Shown: piece by piece, positions 20,984 to 31,672 of the stretch
Layout: each line of letters opens with the position of its first letter
How positions within the stretch are numbered: the first letter of the stretch is position 1
DNA from: Candolleomyces eurysporus
Taxonomy: Eukaryota; Basidiomycota; Agaricomycetes; Agaricales; Psathyrellaceae
Direction: 5' to 3'
DNA length: 51,948 bases
Assembly: GCA_027579435.1 (NCBI GenBank)
Contig: JANBPK010001089.1
Location: 1 to 51,948, forward strand
Notes under the pieces: model-generated
What the model was told of the DNA's origin: nothing
Database searches by the model: none
The model's input: the letters and a program-made list of their open reading frames with translations, nothing else
Program-made: the position numbers and the translations under genes

Positions 20984-23619
20984 ATGTTGCGGTCTCCTCC
21001 ACGATGTACACTTGCTAGGCATCTATTATCCAGACCCAACTATTCTCGAAACATTGTTCACTGACCATCAGGAACTCATGCAAATCTACTCAACAAGAAG
21101 TTAACAAGACCGCGAGTTACTTCAGCATCGTGGCATGGGCTTGTCGTTAGCCCAGAATGCAGCCCCAAGACGGTATCTTCATAGCGAAAGTATCGTCTTG
21201 CCACCCTCAGACGCGCAGAAAAGCACGATCTACGTGTTATCCACACCCACAGGGAAGGCTGGTGTGGGTGTGATACGTATTTCGGGTCCTGATGCGCTAA
21301 AGGAGGTGTGGGGGAGGATGGTTAAGCCATACTCTCCATCTTCTACGAATGGTACGTGGTATCCTAATGACTACCTTCATGGAGATTGACATGACTTGGG
21401 TAGGAAAGCTCAGAGAACCGACCCCTTGGAAGCTTCAACGGTGTCGGATTGTACACCCGGAGAATGGAGAGACGATTGATGACGGGTTAGTCGTGTACTT
21501 CAAAGGTTCGTCCTCCGCTCTTCCTTTCAAACTGTTCCTGGGAACTCACTCTTATTGAAACTCGATCCACGACAGGCCCAAAATCATTTACTTCCGAAGA
21601 CGTACTCGAATTGCACGTCCATTCCGGCCGTGCGTTAACTCAGCCGCCCTTTTGGCCCTCTCGAAACTACCCACTCTTCGACCTGCAGAACCGGGAGAAT
21701 TCACGAGACGCGCGTATTTGAATGGGAGGCTAGATTTGACGCAGGTGGAGGGGTTGAAGGATTTGATTGATGCAGAGACGGAAGGGCAGAGGAGAGTCGC
21801 TGTCAGAGCTGCTGAGGTGAGTTCTGTGTATCTTTCCCTTCTGTATAACCGAAGGGAGGCTCACTCTTTCGATTTCAGGGCGTCACCAAACAAAAATTTG
21901 ACAAACTCCGCGCGGACATCATATCCAGCCTTGCAAAATTCGAGGCCCTCCTCGACTTTGGCGAGGGCGAAGAAATCAAAGAAGGCGTGTACGAAGACGC
22001 TAAATCGCGGGTCCAGAAAGTCTTGGATACAATCCAAGGATACTTGAACGATCACCGCAGGGGCGAACTCTTGTGTTCGGCTCGCGATTTTTGGACCACT
22101 GAATGCTGGGAAGAGCAGTTTGCTGAATTTCTCGGGTATGTGCGTCTGCTTTGTTCTGTTCTCCAGCGCCGCAACTGACTGAAATATAACTTTCTCTTAT
22201 AGCTCAACGTGAAGCGGCGATTGTCACCCCCATCCCAAGCACCACGAAACACCCTTGAATTATCCCTGGATATTGGTGGCTTGCCAGTGGTAATTGCTGA
22301 TACAGCTGGTCTACGCAAGACAAAGGATGTTGTGGAGAAGATTGGCATCGAGAGGGCAAGGAAGGCGCACGTATACTTTTCCTTTTCTTCTTACTTTCAT
22401 CGATACTGATGAACTGGGTTTTAGCGTGGAGGGTGCAGATATTTTGATCTGCGTGCTATCTTTCCCAGAAGCTGTACAACAGCAGCAGCAACGCAACGAC
22501 CTAGGGTCAGAGCCATCGTCTCATTGGCGAGAACTAATCTCCCGGGATAACACTTTCTTGCTCTTCAACGACGACGAAAGCTTGGAAGGTTTTGCGGAGG
22601 TTCTGAGAAAGCGGTAGATGTAGTTATTCCCCACCTCAACTCAACCCGCATATTTGACCTATCGATTAATTAGGTTTGGTATGGACGACATCCTGAGGAC
22701 CAAGATGTGGAGAAGAGGGCCTCTGAGAAGACGGCAGAGACGGAGAAAGATAAGGTCCCCCTCGACGCTCATTACGACCCTGAATACGTGCGGCGAACGC
22801 TGTGAGTGCATCCATCCATCTACCCTTCCATCTTATTACCTCCCTCTTACCCTTCCTCTCTTGCATTTATCTATTCACGCGCGTTCCTGACTCCTCACCC
22901 GTGTTTTAAGGCGTAAAATCGACTGGCGGATGCTTCCCCTACTTGGATTCCTCTATGCCATTGCCTTGATTGATCGAACAAACTTGGGTATTGCCCGCAT
23001 TGCGGGTATGGAAGTGGATCTGGTGCGTTTCCTTCGTTAGTTCCATGCACGGTGGTTTGACTGAAGCCCCTGTCCATTTTAGAAACTGTACATCCGCGAA
23101 CGGTACAGTATCGCGTCGATGATTTACTTCCCGCCTTATATCATCCTATACGTTTCTATTCTTTCCTATCTTCCAGAGAAGAGGAAGATCGGCTGACGCG
23201 TTCGCTGAATCGATACAGTCAAATTCCCGGAAACGTCATCCTACGATGGATCGGCGCTCGTTCGTGGCTGACTATGTGTGTCGTCGGATGGGGAGCAGCA
23301 CAAATCGGAATGGGTGACGCAGCGAGCCCTGCATCACCAGGTCTCGCCATCGGGACCACTTGCAAAGCGCGAGAGCGCATTTGGAGACATTCCTTGAGTA
23401 CGGTGCGTTCCTTGCCTCTCCTTCGCTGTTGTACCCGAGCTCATGAACACTTGTGCATGCTCCCTTGCCTATTGATTTCTTCTTGACCTCTTGAAGGCCA
23501 TGTGGTCTTCGCAGCCGAAGAACTGGGTTACGCTGCAAACACTATTGGGAAAGTCACCGGCGCGATTGAGGTGGAGCATGTTTTGGATGCTGTCTTCAGG
23601 GGATTTCTGCATCGGTAAA
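20984..23619 (+). pseudogene. MSS1: MSS1/MnmE tRNA-modification GTPase, array copy 3, with MFS insert
   Basis: The leader starts at ATG 20984 but meets an in-frame TGA at 21062-21064. A one-base loss near 21632 (gtgcgttaactc against gtgcagttatctc) shifts the frame in the folate domain, and an 8-bp loss near 22080 shifts it again before the P-loop. The P-loop reads GPLNAGKSS, but switch I GTTRDI has become STTKHP. The G4 motif NKxD is deleted as in copy 2. The C-terminal part with VFAAEELGYAANTIGKVTGA and FCIGK is present (about 23500-23619). It is separated from the body by the 619-bp MFS fragment at 22695-23313. Clearly non-functional as an MSS1 enzyme. Confidence 0.82.
22695..23313 (+). pseudogene. 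5' fragment of an MFS transporter gene inserted into MSS1 copy 3
   Basis: Unit 2 reads gacgacatcct-aagtgacgcagcg at 14650-14670. In unit 3 the same flanks are separated by 619 bp. The insert encodes, across exons with GT-AG introns, AHYDPEYVRRTL, KIDWRMLPLLGFLYAIALID, RTNLGIARIAGM, RERYSIASMIYFPPY and IPGNVILRWIGARSWL. This is the N-terminal segment (cytoplasmic head, first transmembrane helices and the DRTNLG loop) of a Dal5/allantoate-permease-like major facilitator. The first intron runs from about 22801 (gtgagtgc) to about 22911. Only the first third or so of a transporter is present, in the same sense as MSS1, so no full transporter can be made. Confidence 0.75.
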
Positions 23620-26600
23620 CAAACCGTCAACGAACTTTGCCAAGGTCTGCTTTCGTATCTATTGCGCTTGTTGATTTAACACTACAACGCGTATATCTTG
23701 CTATGTCAAGCGCATGAAACGCAGCTGGTATTCGGCCGTTGTCGCTGCACAAACATCCAGTGTTTGTTGACAATTTGTACAGACTTACTTTGTTCTCTCA
23801 CTCACGTCGCACCGTTTTCTTTAGACCTGAACTCAAGTGGGTCCCTCTGACTGCTGCTGTTTGGGTATCATTGATCACCTTCGCTCATCCAACCCTCCAG
23901 GAGAGCCTGGCGGTTTTGATATGGACATTGCTCCACCCCTTCTCGGCAAGCGGCCATGGAAGTATGTATTGAACCTCTTTACGCATAGAGCGTAGGTGGA
24001 TAATAAAGCAGTCTACAAGAGTAATATGTTGTTGATAAACTCAGTAGAACCGCAAGACAATGTGCTGCACGTATCGTTGAGTTAATACCCGGCAAGTTGC
24101 ATGGTGGAATAGTATCAAGCGTCATTCGGACTTGTGTAGATTCGTATGCAATCCGTTCAATGCTATTTATGTGACCCCAGTCTCGGTGCTCGGTCTCTTT
24201 CCTGATCCACAAAATGTAGAAACGACGCCCTGGTGAAAGCCGGTATCCTAGTTTAGATCTGCGAGGACTCAGAAAGGTTTAATGAGAGAAATCAATGCTC
24301 CAGAGAAGCTCTACTTAATCAGAGGCAGACTGGAATTCGGAACCCCTTCCTCCCCCGAGAAGTAGCAATGTTGCTCACACAATATCTGACCGTCCCCAAC
24401 TCGAAGCACCGACAAGCAATTGAAAGAATTGTGACCTCGAACATTAACATCCGCTACCCATCGAAGCACTCGGACATGTACGCCCGAAGCCAACTTGCCA
24501 TGGGCAGAGAAAGTGCCATTCCTGCCTACGAATAGTCGAGACGCCAGACCATGTTCCTTTGGAATGTGCTAACCTGTCAGATATAGTCAGCACTATGTGG
24601 GCGTTCACAAGTCAACCGGTGGAGACTTGCACAGCCCTTTTCCGTCTCAAAACCCTCCTCAACCTCGAGACTGACTCCTAGTTCGAGCGCACTTGAGAGG
24701 ATGGCATCAGACTCAGGAATCTACCCATATCCTCTGGAGACCCACTTGGTTGAGAGAGCCAACGGTTGTACCGTGACTTCTGTATTTCAAGGTGGCCGAG
24801 GGATGGAAGCACGGGTAGAATCGCTTCTTCTGAACGATCATCGTCATTTACATCAACACCGGGTGAGGGCCTTCAAGACCCCGTCGTCGAACCTTGGTTG
24901 TCTATCCGAAAGTTCGAACATCCACCGTTCGCATCTCGACGGAGGTGCGAGGCAGACGAGGCGCTTCAACTCGGGGACCATAGCTGGATGTTCGATGAGG
25001 CCGATGGCTGTTCTAGAACAGGACCAGGTGCTGGGTGAACGCAATGGTGAGTGCAGCTCGTCTTCTGCAGTGATAATCCCGGTAGCGTTGGCTCGATGAT
25101 AGGGTGTAGCAGCGCACTCGAAGAACCCAATTTCAGCACTCGGTGGTGCAGTCGCCAAGTTTAATGATCAAACTTGAGTGGCTGGCAGCTGCCGACGAAC
25201 TCGGTCAAGGAAAGTTTAGAATAGAAGAACTTTGTGCAGCAGGAGTAGGAGGATAACAGGACAGCTTAGCCACGAGAAAGAAAGCGAACTCTTGAAACAT
25301 CGAGCGGCCACGGTCATCCCAGGAGATAACACAAAATCAAGGAGTGACTCATCAATCACATATGATAGAAGGAAGATCGCCAGTTGTACATCGGACTTTG
25401 TGCGTAGTAGAGAGCAAACTCGTGTGCTCTCTCTTGGAACGCCAGGGCTCTATTCTGTTTGCCCAGAAAGCGTAGACCGAAATCATCGCACCTTTCCTCT
25501 CTTCTGATCCGGAAAATGTAGAAATGACGCCCTGGTGGAAGCTGGTATCCTAGCCGAGATCTGCGAGGAGTCAGAGGGGCTCAACGAGAGGCTTCAAGAA
25601 AGCTCTGCTTACTCTGAGGCCGACTGGGAAATTTGAGGTCCCTCGAAAATTAGCAATGTTGCTCGGACAAGATCTGACCGTCGCCAACTTGAAGCACAGA
25701 CGAGGGATTGGAAGAATTGCGACTCGAACGTCAACATCCGTTATCCATTAAGCGCTCGGACATGCACGCCCAAAGCCAAGCAGCGGTCAGAGAAAATGCC
25801 GTTTCTGCGCACAAATAGTTGAGACGTCTGGACACGTTCTTCTGGAATGCATTGACCTGCCAGATCTAGTCAGCCTTGGGCTTGCCTTCACGAGAAAACC
25901 GGTGGATACGTACACAACCCTCTTCCGACTCGAAACCCTTCTCAACCTCGAGACCGACGCCTAGTTCGGGTACACCTGAGAGGGTGTCCTCATGCCGGGG
26001 AGCCTGGCCTTATCCGCTGGAGACCTGTTTGGTTGGGAAAGCCGGTCGTACCGTGAGTCGTGAATTTCAAGGTGTTCGAGGTTCGGACATACTGGTAGTA
26101 TCGCTTCTTCTGAACGATCACCACCACTTCCATCAGCGAGGCAGGGCCTTCAAGACCTCGTTATCGAAATTTGACTGTCCATCTGAAAGTCGGAACATCC
26201 ACCACTTGCAGTTCGACGAAAGTGCGAGGCAGACAAGGTGCTTCAGCTCGGGAACCATAGCTGGATGTTCGATGAGAATTGGTGGTTATTCCAGAATTGG
26301 ACCAGGTGACGGGTGAACGAAATGGTGAGTAGTAGACGGCTTCAAGCTTGATGATTCTTATCTTCTGCAGTGATGGTCCTGATTCGCGCTGGCTCGATAG
26401 TAGGTGTAACAGCGGCACGCTCGAAGGCGCAGGTAAACCAAGGCCAATCTTCCACGAATTAGATTTTAGAAAGGGGGGGTAGGGATAGAGGGTTGAGTAG
26501 GGTTTACAGGGAGTATGTGGATCGGTATGGGTTTAGACCTTCGATCCCCTCCCCCCTCTTCCATCGAGCACATCCCCTCTACCAGCCATCCTCGCCGAGG

Positions 26601-27284
26601 CCTTCCTAAGCGCCTCCTTCATCACACTAGCACTTGGAACGACCTGTGGATTGTTGATATAAGACGCTGCCAAATGCGTCAACGCACTCCAACCGACAGC
26701 GGACCTGTAGGACCAAGCCCCACCAACAACGAAGCGTCAAAAAGCAAGAAATCCCAACCTAATTCAAACTCGTCCCCATAACGCCGGAACTTTCGAAGGT
26801 GCTCGGAACTCGGTGAACACAGATAGAGTCATGGGGCATATCCATGAGCCCGGTAACAAGACGTGGAAGAGGAGGTGATCGAGGGTGTCCTTTGTGACGG
26901 GGGGAGGAGAGGTTGGAAAAGATGAGTTTGACGGAGATGCTTTGGGGGGAGAGTATTGCGCCTGAAGGGAAAACCAAGATTGGATGAACGGGAGTCGGCC
27001 CGCGGTGTTGGATCTTGGATGGCAGCACTGCGGCTGCTGGAAAGATGGGGGAGTGTAGGACAGAGATCAGATCTGCGCCGGGAAGCGAATTCGGCAGTTT
27101 GTGCCCGCGTGCCTGCTCAAGATAAGGCTTGCCACCTCTTTTTGCGTGTCCCTTGGGTCAGATGAGCGATGCATAGACGCTCGACAAACAGCTCACAAAC
27201 ACACGAGGTGGACGATATTAAACCGTTCAGGCTGCGGGAACGTGGTCGGTCCAGCCTCGCTCCTTCCTTCACTTCGACCGCCCC
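23620..27284. repeat. A-type spacer between units 3 and 4
   Basis: It matches 14968-18659 along its length, with the 1.28 kb internal duplication (24659 and about 25942). The stretch from 24659 is even closer to the window start (1-560), sharing variants such as gcacttgagaggatggcatc that 16002 lacks. No conserved open frame is seen apart from the antisense relic near 26585-26770. The right end is the conserved NACHT 5' flank. Confidence 0.75.
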
Positions 27285-29347
27285 ATGGCTAGCAACCTCA
27301 AGAACGCCCACGATTTCCGCATCGACAACTCCAACTTTACGAATGTTACAAATGTTACGAACGTGAACCCCTCAGCGGATCCACTGAGCAGTGAGTCTGG
27401 CTCACAGCTGTAGCTGAGCGTCTCAATCGATTCTTATTGCGACATACAGAACTCGAGGCTCGGGTTGCAGCAGGTGCCATCCATGACTCGGCTGAGCGGT
27501 GTGATGCCCCCAAATGCTATCCAGAGACGCGNGTCGCCGTCCAAGCCAACTTGTACCGCTGGATTGTGGATGGTGACGGAGAAGTTGAGCAGCCAAAGAA
27601 GATTAAATGGGTGACGGGGCCTGCAGGCACCGGGAAGACGGCCGTTATGGGATCGCTGGCAGATCGCTGTGCAGAGGATGGTGTTTTGGGCGCGACGTTC
27701 TTCTTTGCATCCTGGTCAGCGTCCATTGGCCGCCGCCGCAAGACCGCCTTCGTCACAACCATCGCACACCAGCTGGCCCAGCACCGAGAAGATTTAAAGA
27801 CCGCCATTTCCGCTGCCATGGAGAAGAACCCGGGCGTTCTCGAGAAGAAGCTGCACGTACAGATGGAAACTCTCGTTTTGGCCCCTCTCCGGGAGGTAGT
27901 TCGTCAATCCGAAGGGCCAGAGCTGCGGGGAGCCATCATTGTCGACGGGCTGGACGAATGCGAAGCCGAACAATACCACGATACCAAGATTACAGGCCCA
28001 CGGGCCACGGCTACACGAACGAACGCGCAAGACCAGCTGGAGATCCTCCAAGTTCTTCAAACAGCGTCACTGGATCCAGATTTTCCCTTTCGTATCCTCA
28101 TCGCCAGCCGTCCCGAGCGCGTATTCCGCGAATTCTTCGACCCCGAAGTAAATCCCACCTTTGCCCAGAAGCTCGATTTGAACGTGGAGCACAATGCCAA
28201 CGCCGATATCACGCTCTTTTTGGAAGCCCAGTTCGATCTCATTCGTCGCCGTTTCAACTTTCCTCAGTCATGGCCACCACCAGGAACGATTCAAACCTTG
28301 GTGGAGAATGCGTCGGGTCAGTTCATCTACGCCGCAACCGTCATCCGGCTGTTCGACACGTGTCACCGAGAGCCTCCGAAGGCGTTGCTAGATGCAATTT
28401 TGAAGGCGAAAGCCACTCAGAAAACAAGTTCAAACCCCCTCGAACAATTGGACGCATTGTACATGCGTATCTTGGAGTCTAGTCCAGATCCGCCTCTTTC
28501 GGTACGGTGGATTTGCGCAATCACCAGGCTTGGTGAACCTGCTTTCCACATAAATATGCTTCTGCAAACAGACCCGGAGAGCAACGAGGCAGAGCACTTG
28601 CTCGGAACCCTTCATTCATTGATTCAGATTCCACCTCACAGCGACCAGACGACGACCCGATATGGCTTTTACCACAAATCGCTGCTCGACTTCCTCGAGG
28701 ACCCTGGCCGTTGCGGGAAACTGTATGTTGAAGAGCGCGAAAGAAGGGTGTTCATCTGGGATGGATTCGTTCGGGTGTGTGCGAGTGAGTTTGCTTCTGC
28801 TTCATGCTTTGTTTCTCTTCAACAGTATAAATCTGATGCTATGGTATTGAAGGGGGTTGTGACACCCAGTTTTCATACCCGGAAAGCTTCCTCAAATTCT
28901 TGGCCAGGTATCCATCGAGTTCAGTTGCAGATGTGGGCATCGCACACTCCAAGGTCCTTCATACGCCACCCAGCGCTGATTGGTGGGTGTCGTTGGCCGT
29001 CGTACACAAGCAGATTGATTCCCTCTGGAATGTCTTCCAGGAATTTCACCGTTCAGTGCGTACAGTCCTCAATCTTTTCCAAACTTTGAACTGAAATTCA
29101 GTCTTCCTTTATTGTTGATCTTTAGTGCCCTTGGTATCGTTGCAAGCCAGGGTGTAGCTTATGGAGCCGTTCCATTCTGTGTCGTTTGGGATCAGCTACC
29201 TGGACTGCTCCTGGAGTGTTTTGGCATCACCGAGAATGGGACAAGACTGGGGAGGTTTACAGAGCCGATAAGGTGTTTCGTCAATTGTTTGAAAAGGCAG
29301 TCGAGGACCTCAGTCAGACAGACTCCGAGAGCCAGAGTCATACATAA
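27285..29347 (+). CDS. NACHT-domain NTPase, array copy 4
   Basis: Exons 27285-27390, 27450-28784, 28853-29055 and 29126-29347 sum to 1866 bp (621 residues) in frame. The single 'n' at 27532 falls in a CGN codon, which is Arg whatever the base. All NACHT motifs are present: GPAGTGKT, IIVDGLDEC, ILIASRPERVF, ASGQFIYAATVIRL, FYHKSLLDFLEDPGRC. The N-terminal exon has an extra Asn-Val-Thr repeat unit (NFTNVTNVTNVN), and the mid variable block is the short RLGEPAFHI form. Exon 4 starts CPWYRCKPGC and ends in an acidic, Ser/Gln-rich tail. This is the cleanest intact member of the array. The biochemical trigger and partners are unknown. Confidence 0.9.
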
Positions 29348-29688
29348 TGATAAAATAATCATTCTTTTTACCTGGACTGATGGTTACAGTGGGTAGGGAC
29401 TTTGTATACGACAATCTAGGCACCGAGTAGAAATCCAGAGGTCAAAGGTATCTCTAGGATCGCGTGATCGAGGCAAAAAGCAAGCTCTATTACAAGTCAA
29501 GGTATGGGTCCTTCCTGACAGCCTTGACATCTACGTACGATACCCAGTATGCTGAGACTTGGGGGAAAGGAGAGGGAAGAGGCGACCCTTTGCTCACCTC
29601 AATTCGTTTCCCATCTTTGAAGACAGGATCAATCTCTTGGCCGACTTCGTTGAGAGCGTTTTGATGGCGGCGTCAGACGCCTCTCCGT

Positions 29689-31672
29689 ATGTTGCGGTCT
29701 CCTCCACGATGTATACTTCCTAGCCATCTTTTATCCAGACCCATCTACTCTCAAAATAGTGTACGCTCGACGTCAGAGATTCATGCAAATACCCTCATCA
29801 AGGAGTCGCACTCTGAGCTCCGAGTTCCTTCAGCATCGTGGCATGGCTTGTCGCACCGAGGTTGGCCCTGAATGCAACTCCAAGACGGTATCTTCATAGC
29901 AAAAGTCTCGTATTACCACCCTCAAATGCGCAGAAGAGCACGATTTACGCATTATCCACGCCTGCAGGGAAGGCTGGTGTGGGTGTGATACGTATTTCGG
30001 GTCCTGATGCATTGAAGGAGGTGTGGGGGAGGATGGCTAAGCCATACTCAGGCTCTCCATCTTCTACAAATGGTACGTGGTGTTCTAATGACTACCTCTA
30101 TGGAGTGAGTAGTAAGACTGACACAACGTGGGTAGGAAAGCTCAGAGGACCAACACCTTGGAAGCTTCAGCGGTGTCGGATTGTTCACCCAGAGAGCGGG
30201 GAGACGATTGATGACGGGTTGATTGTGTGCTTCAAAGGTACAGCTTCCTTTCTTCCTGCTTACATCTCTAACTGTTTGTCAACCTTACGCTCATACCCGA
30301 ACCCACAGGCCCAAAATCATTCACCTCCGAAGATGTAGTTGAATTGCACGTCCATTCCGGCCGTGCAGTTATCTCAGCCGCGCTCTCGGCCCTCTCCAAA
30401 CTACCAACCTTTCGACCTGCAGAACCGGGAGAATTCACGAGACGTGCGTATCTGAATGGGAGGCTAGATTTGACGCAGGTGGAGGGGCTGAAGGATTTGA
30501 TCGATGCAGAGACGGAGGGGCAGAGGAAGGTCGCTGTGAGAGCTGCTGAAGTGAGTTCAGCGTACCTTTTCTATCTGTGTAACTAAATTGAGGCTCACTC
30601 TTCCGATGTCAGGGTGTCACAAAACAAAAATTCGACCAACTCCGTGCGGGCATTATATCTGCCCTCGCCAAAGTCGAAGCACTCATCGACTTCGGGGAGG
30701 GCGAAGAAATCGAAGAAGGCGTGTACGAAGACGCTAAATCTAAGGTCCAGAAAGTCTTGGATACAATCCAAGGATACTTGAACGATCACCGCATGGGCGA
30801 ACTTTTGCGTTCGGGTATTAGGCTCGCGCTCTTTGAACCACCGAATGCTGGGAAGAGCAGTTTGCTGAATTTCTTGGGTATGTGTGTCCGTTTCGTTCTA
30901 TTCTCTTGCGCCGCAACTAACCGAAATCTGACTTTTGCTTTTGTAGTCCAGCGTGAAGCGGCGATCGTCACGGCCATCCCAGGCACCACACGAGACATCC
31001 TTGAGTTATCCCTGGATATTGGTGGTTTGCCAGTGATAATTGCTGATACAGCTGGTCTACGTAAGACGGAGGATGTTGTGGAGAAGATTGGCATCGAGGG
31101 GGCAAGGAAGGCGTGGGTAGTCTTCACTCCTTCTCTCTGTTCTCCCTCGCACCATATTTTCATGACGCTAATCAATGTCTTGTTTTTAGTGTGGAGAGTG
31201 CAGATATCTCAATTTGCATGCCCTCTTCACCGGAAGCTGTACAACTGCAGCAGCGCTGCCACAACCCAGGCTCAGCAGCGTCGTCTCGCTGGCAAAGTTT
31301 AATCTCCCGGAAGGACACTTTCTTCCTATTCAATAAATCCGATCTTGTGGACTCGACATCAACACCCTCATTTACTCGGTGCTTGGACGTCGAGACTACC
31401 CGACGGAGTTTGCTACCATCCGCACCTCGGCTCGAGGGAGGCACCAGCGACAAAGACCTCGAGTTGAATGCACCATCGACAACGACGCAAGCTTGGAAAG
31501 CGAGTTTGGCAACGGATGACGGAGCTGAAGAGTTTTTAAGAGGGTTTACGGAGGTCTCTGAAAGTGGTAGGTGTTGTTATTTCTCACCTCAACTCAACCT
31601 GCAGATATGACCTACCAACCAACTAGGTTCGGCAAGGACAACATTCCAAGCAACGCAGCGAGCCCTGCTTGT
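29689..31672 (+). pseudogene. MSS1: MSS1/MnmE tRNA-modification GTPase, array copy 4
   Basis: This is the best preserved GTPase domain of the four: [29 protein letters not shown] and NKSD are intact, with introns placed as in copy 1. Even so, the first P-loop Gly is Glu (EPPNAGKSS, near 30834), a one-base loss near 29843 shifts the presequence frame to a stop (TGA after GWPL region), and the C-terminal FCIGK segment is missing because the sequence passes at about 31660 into B-type spacer. The folate domain ([19 protein letters not shown]) is intact. A shorter product from an internal Met is conceivable but would lack the family's C-terminal one-carbon-transfer Cys. Confidence 0.82.
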
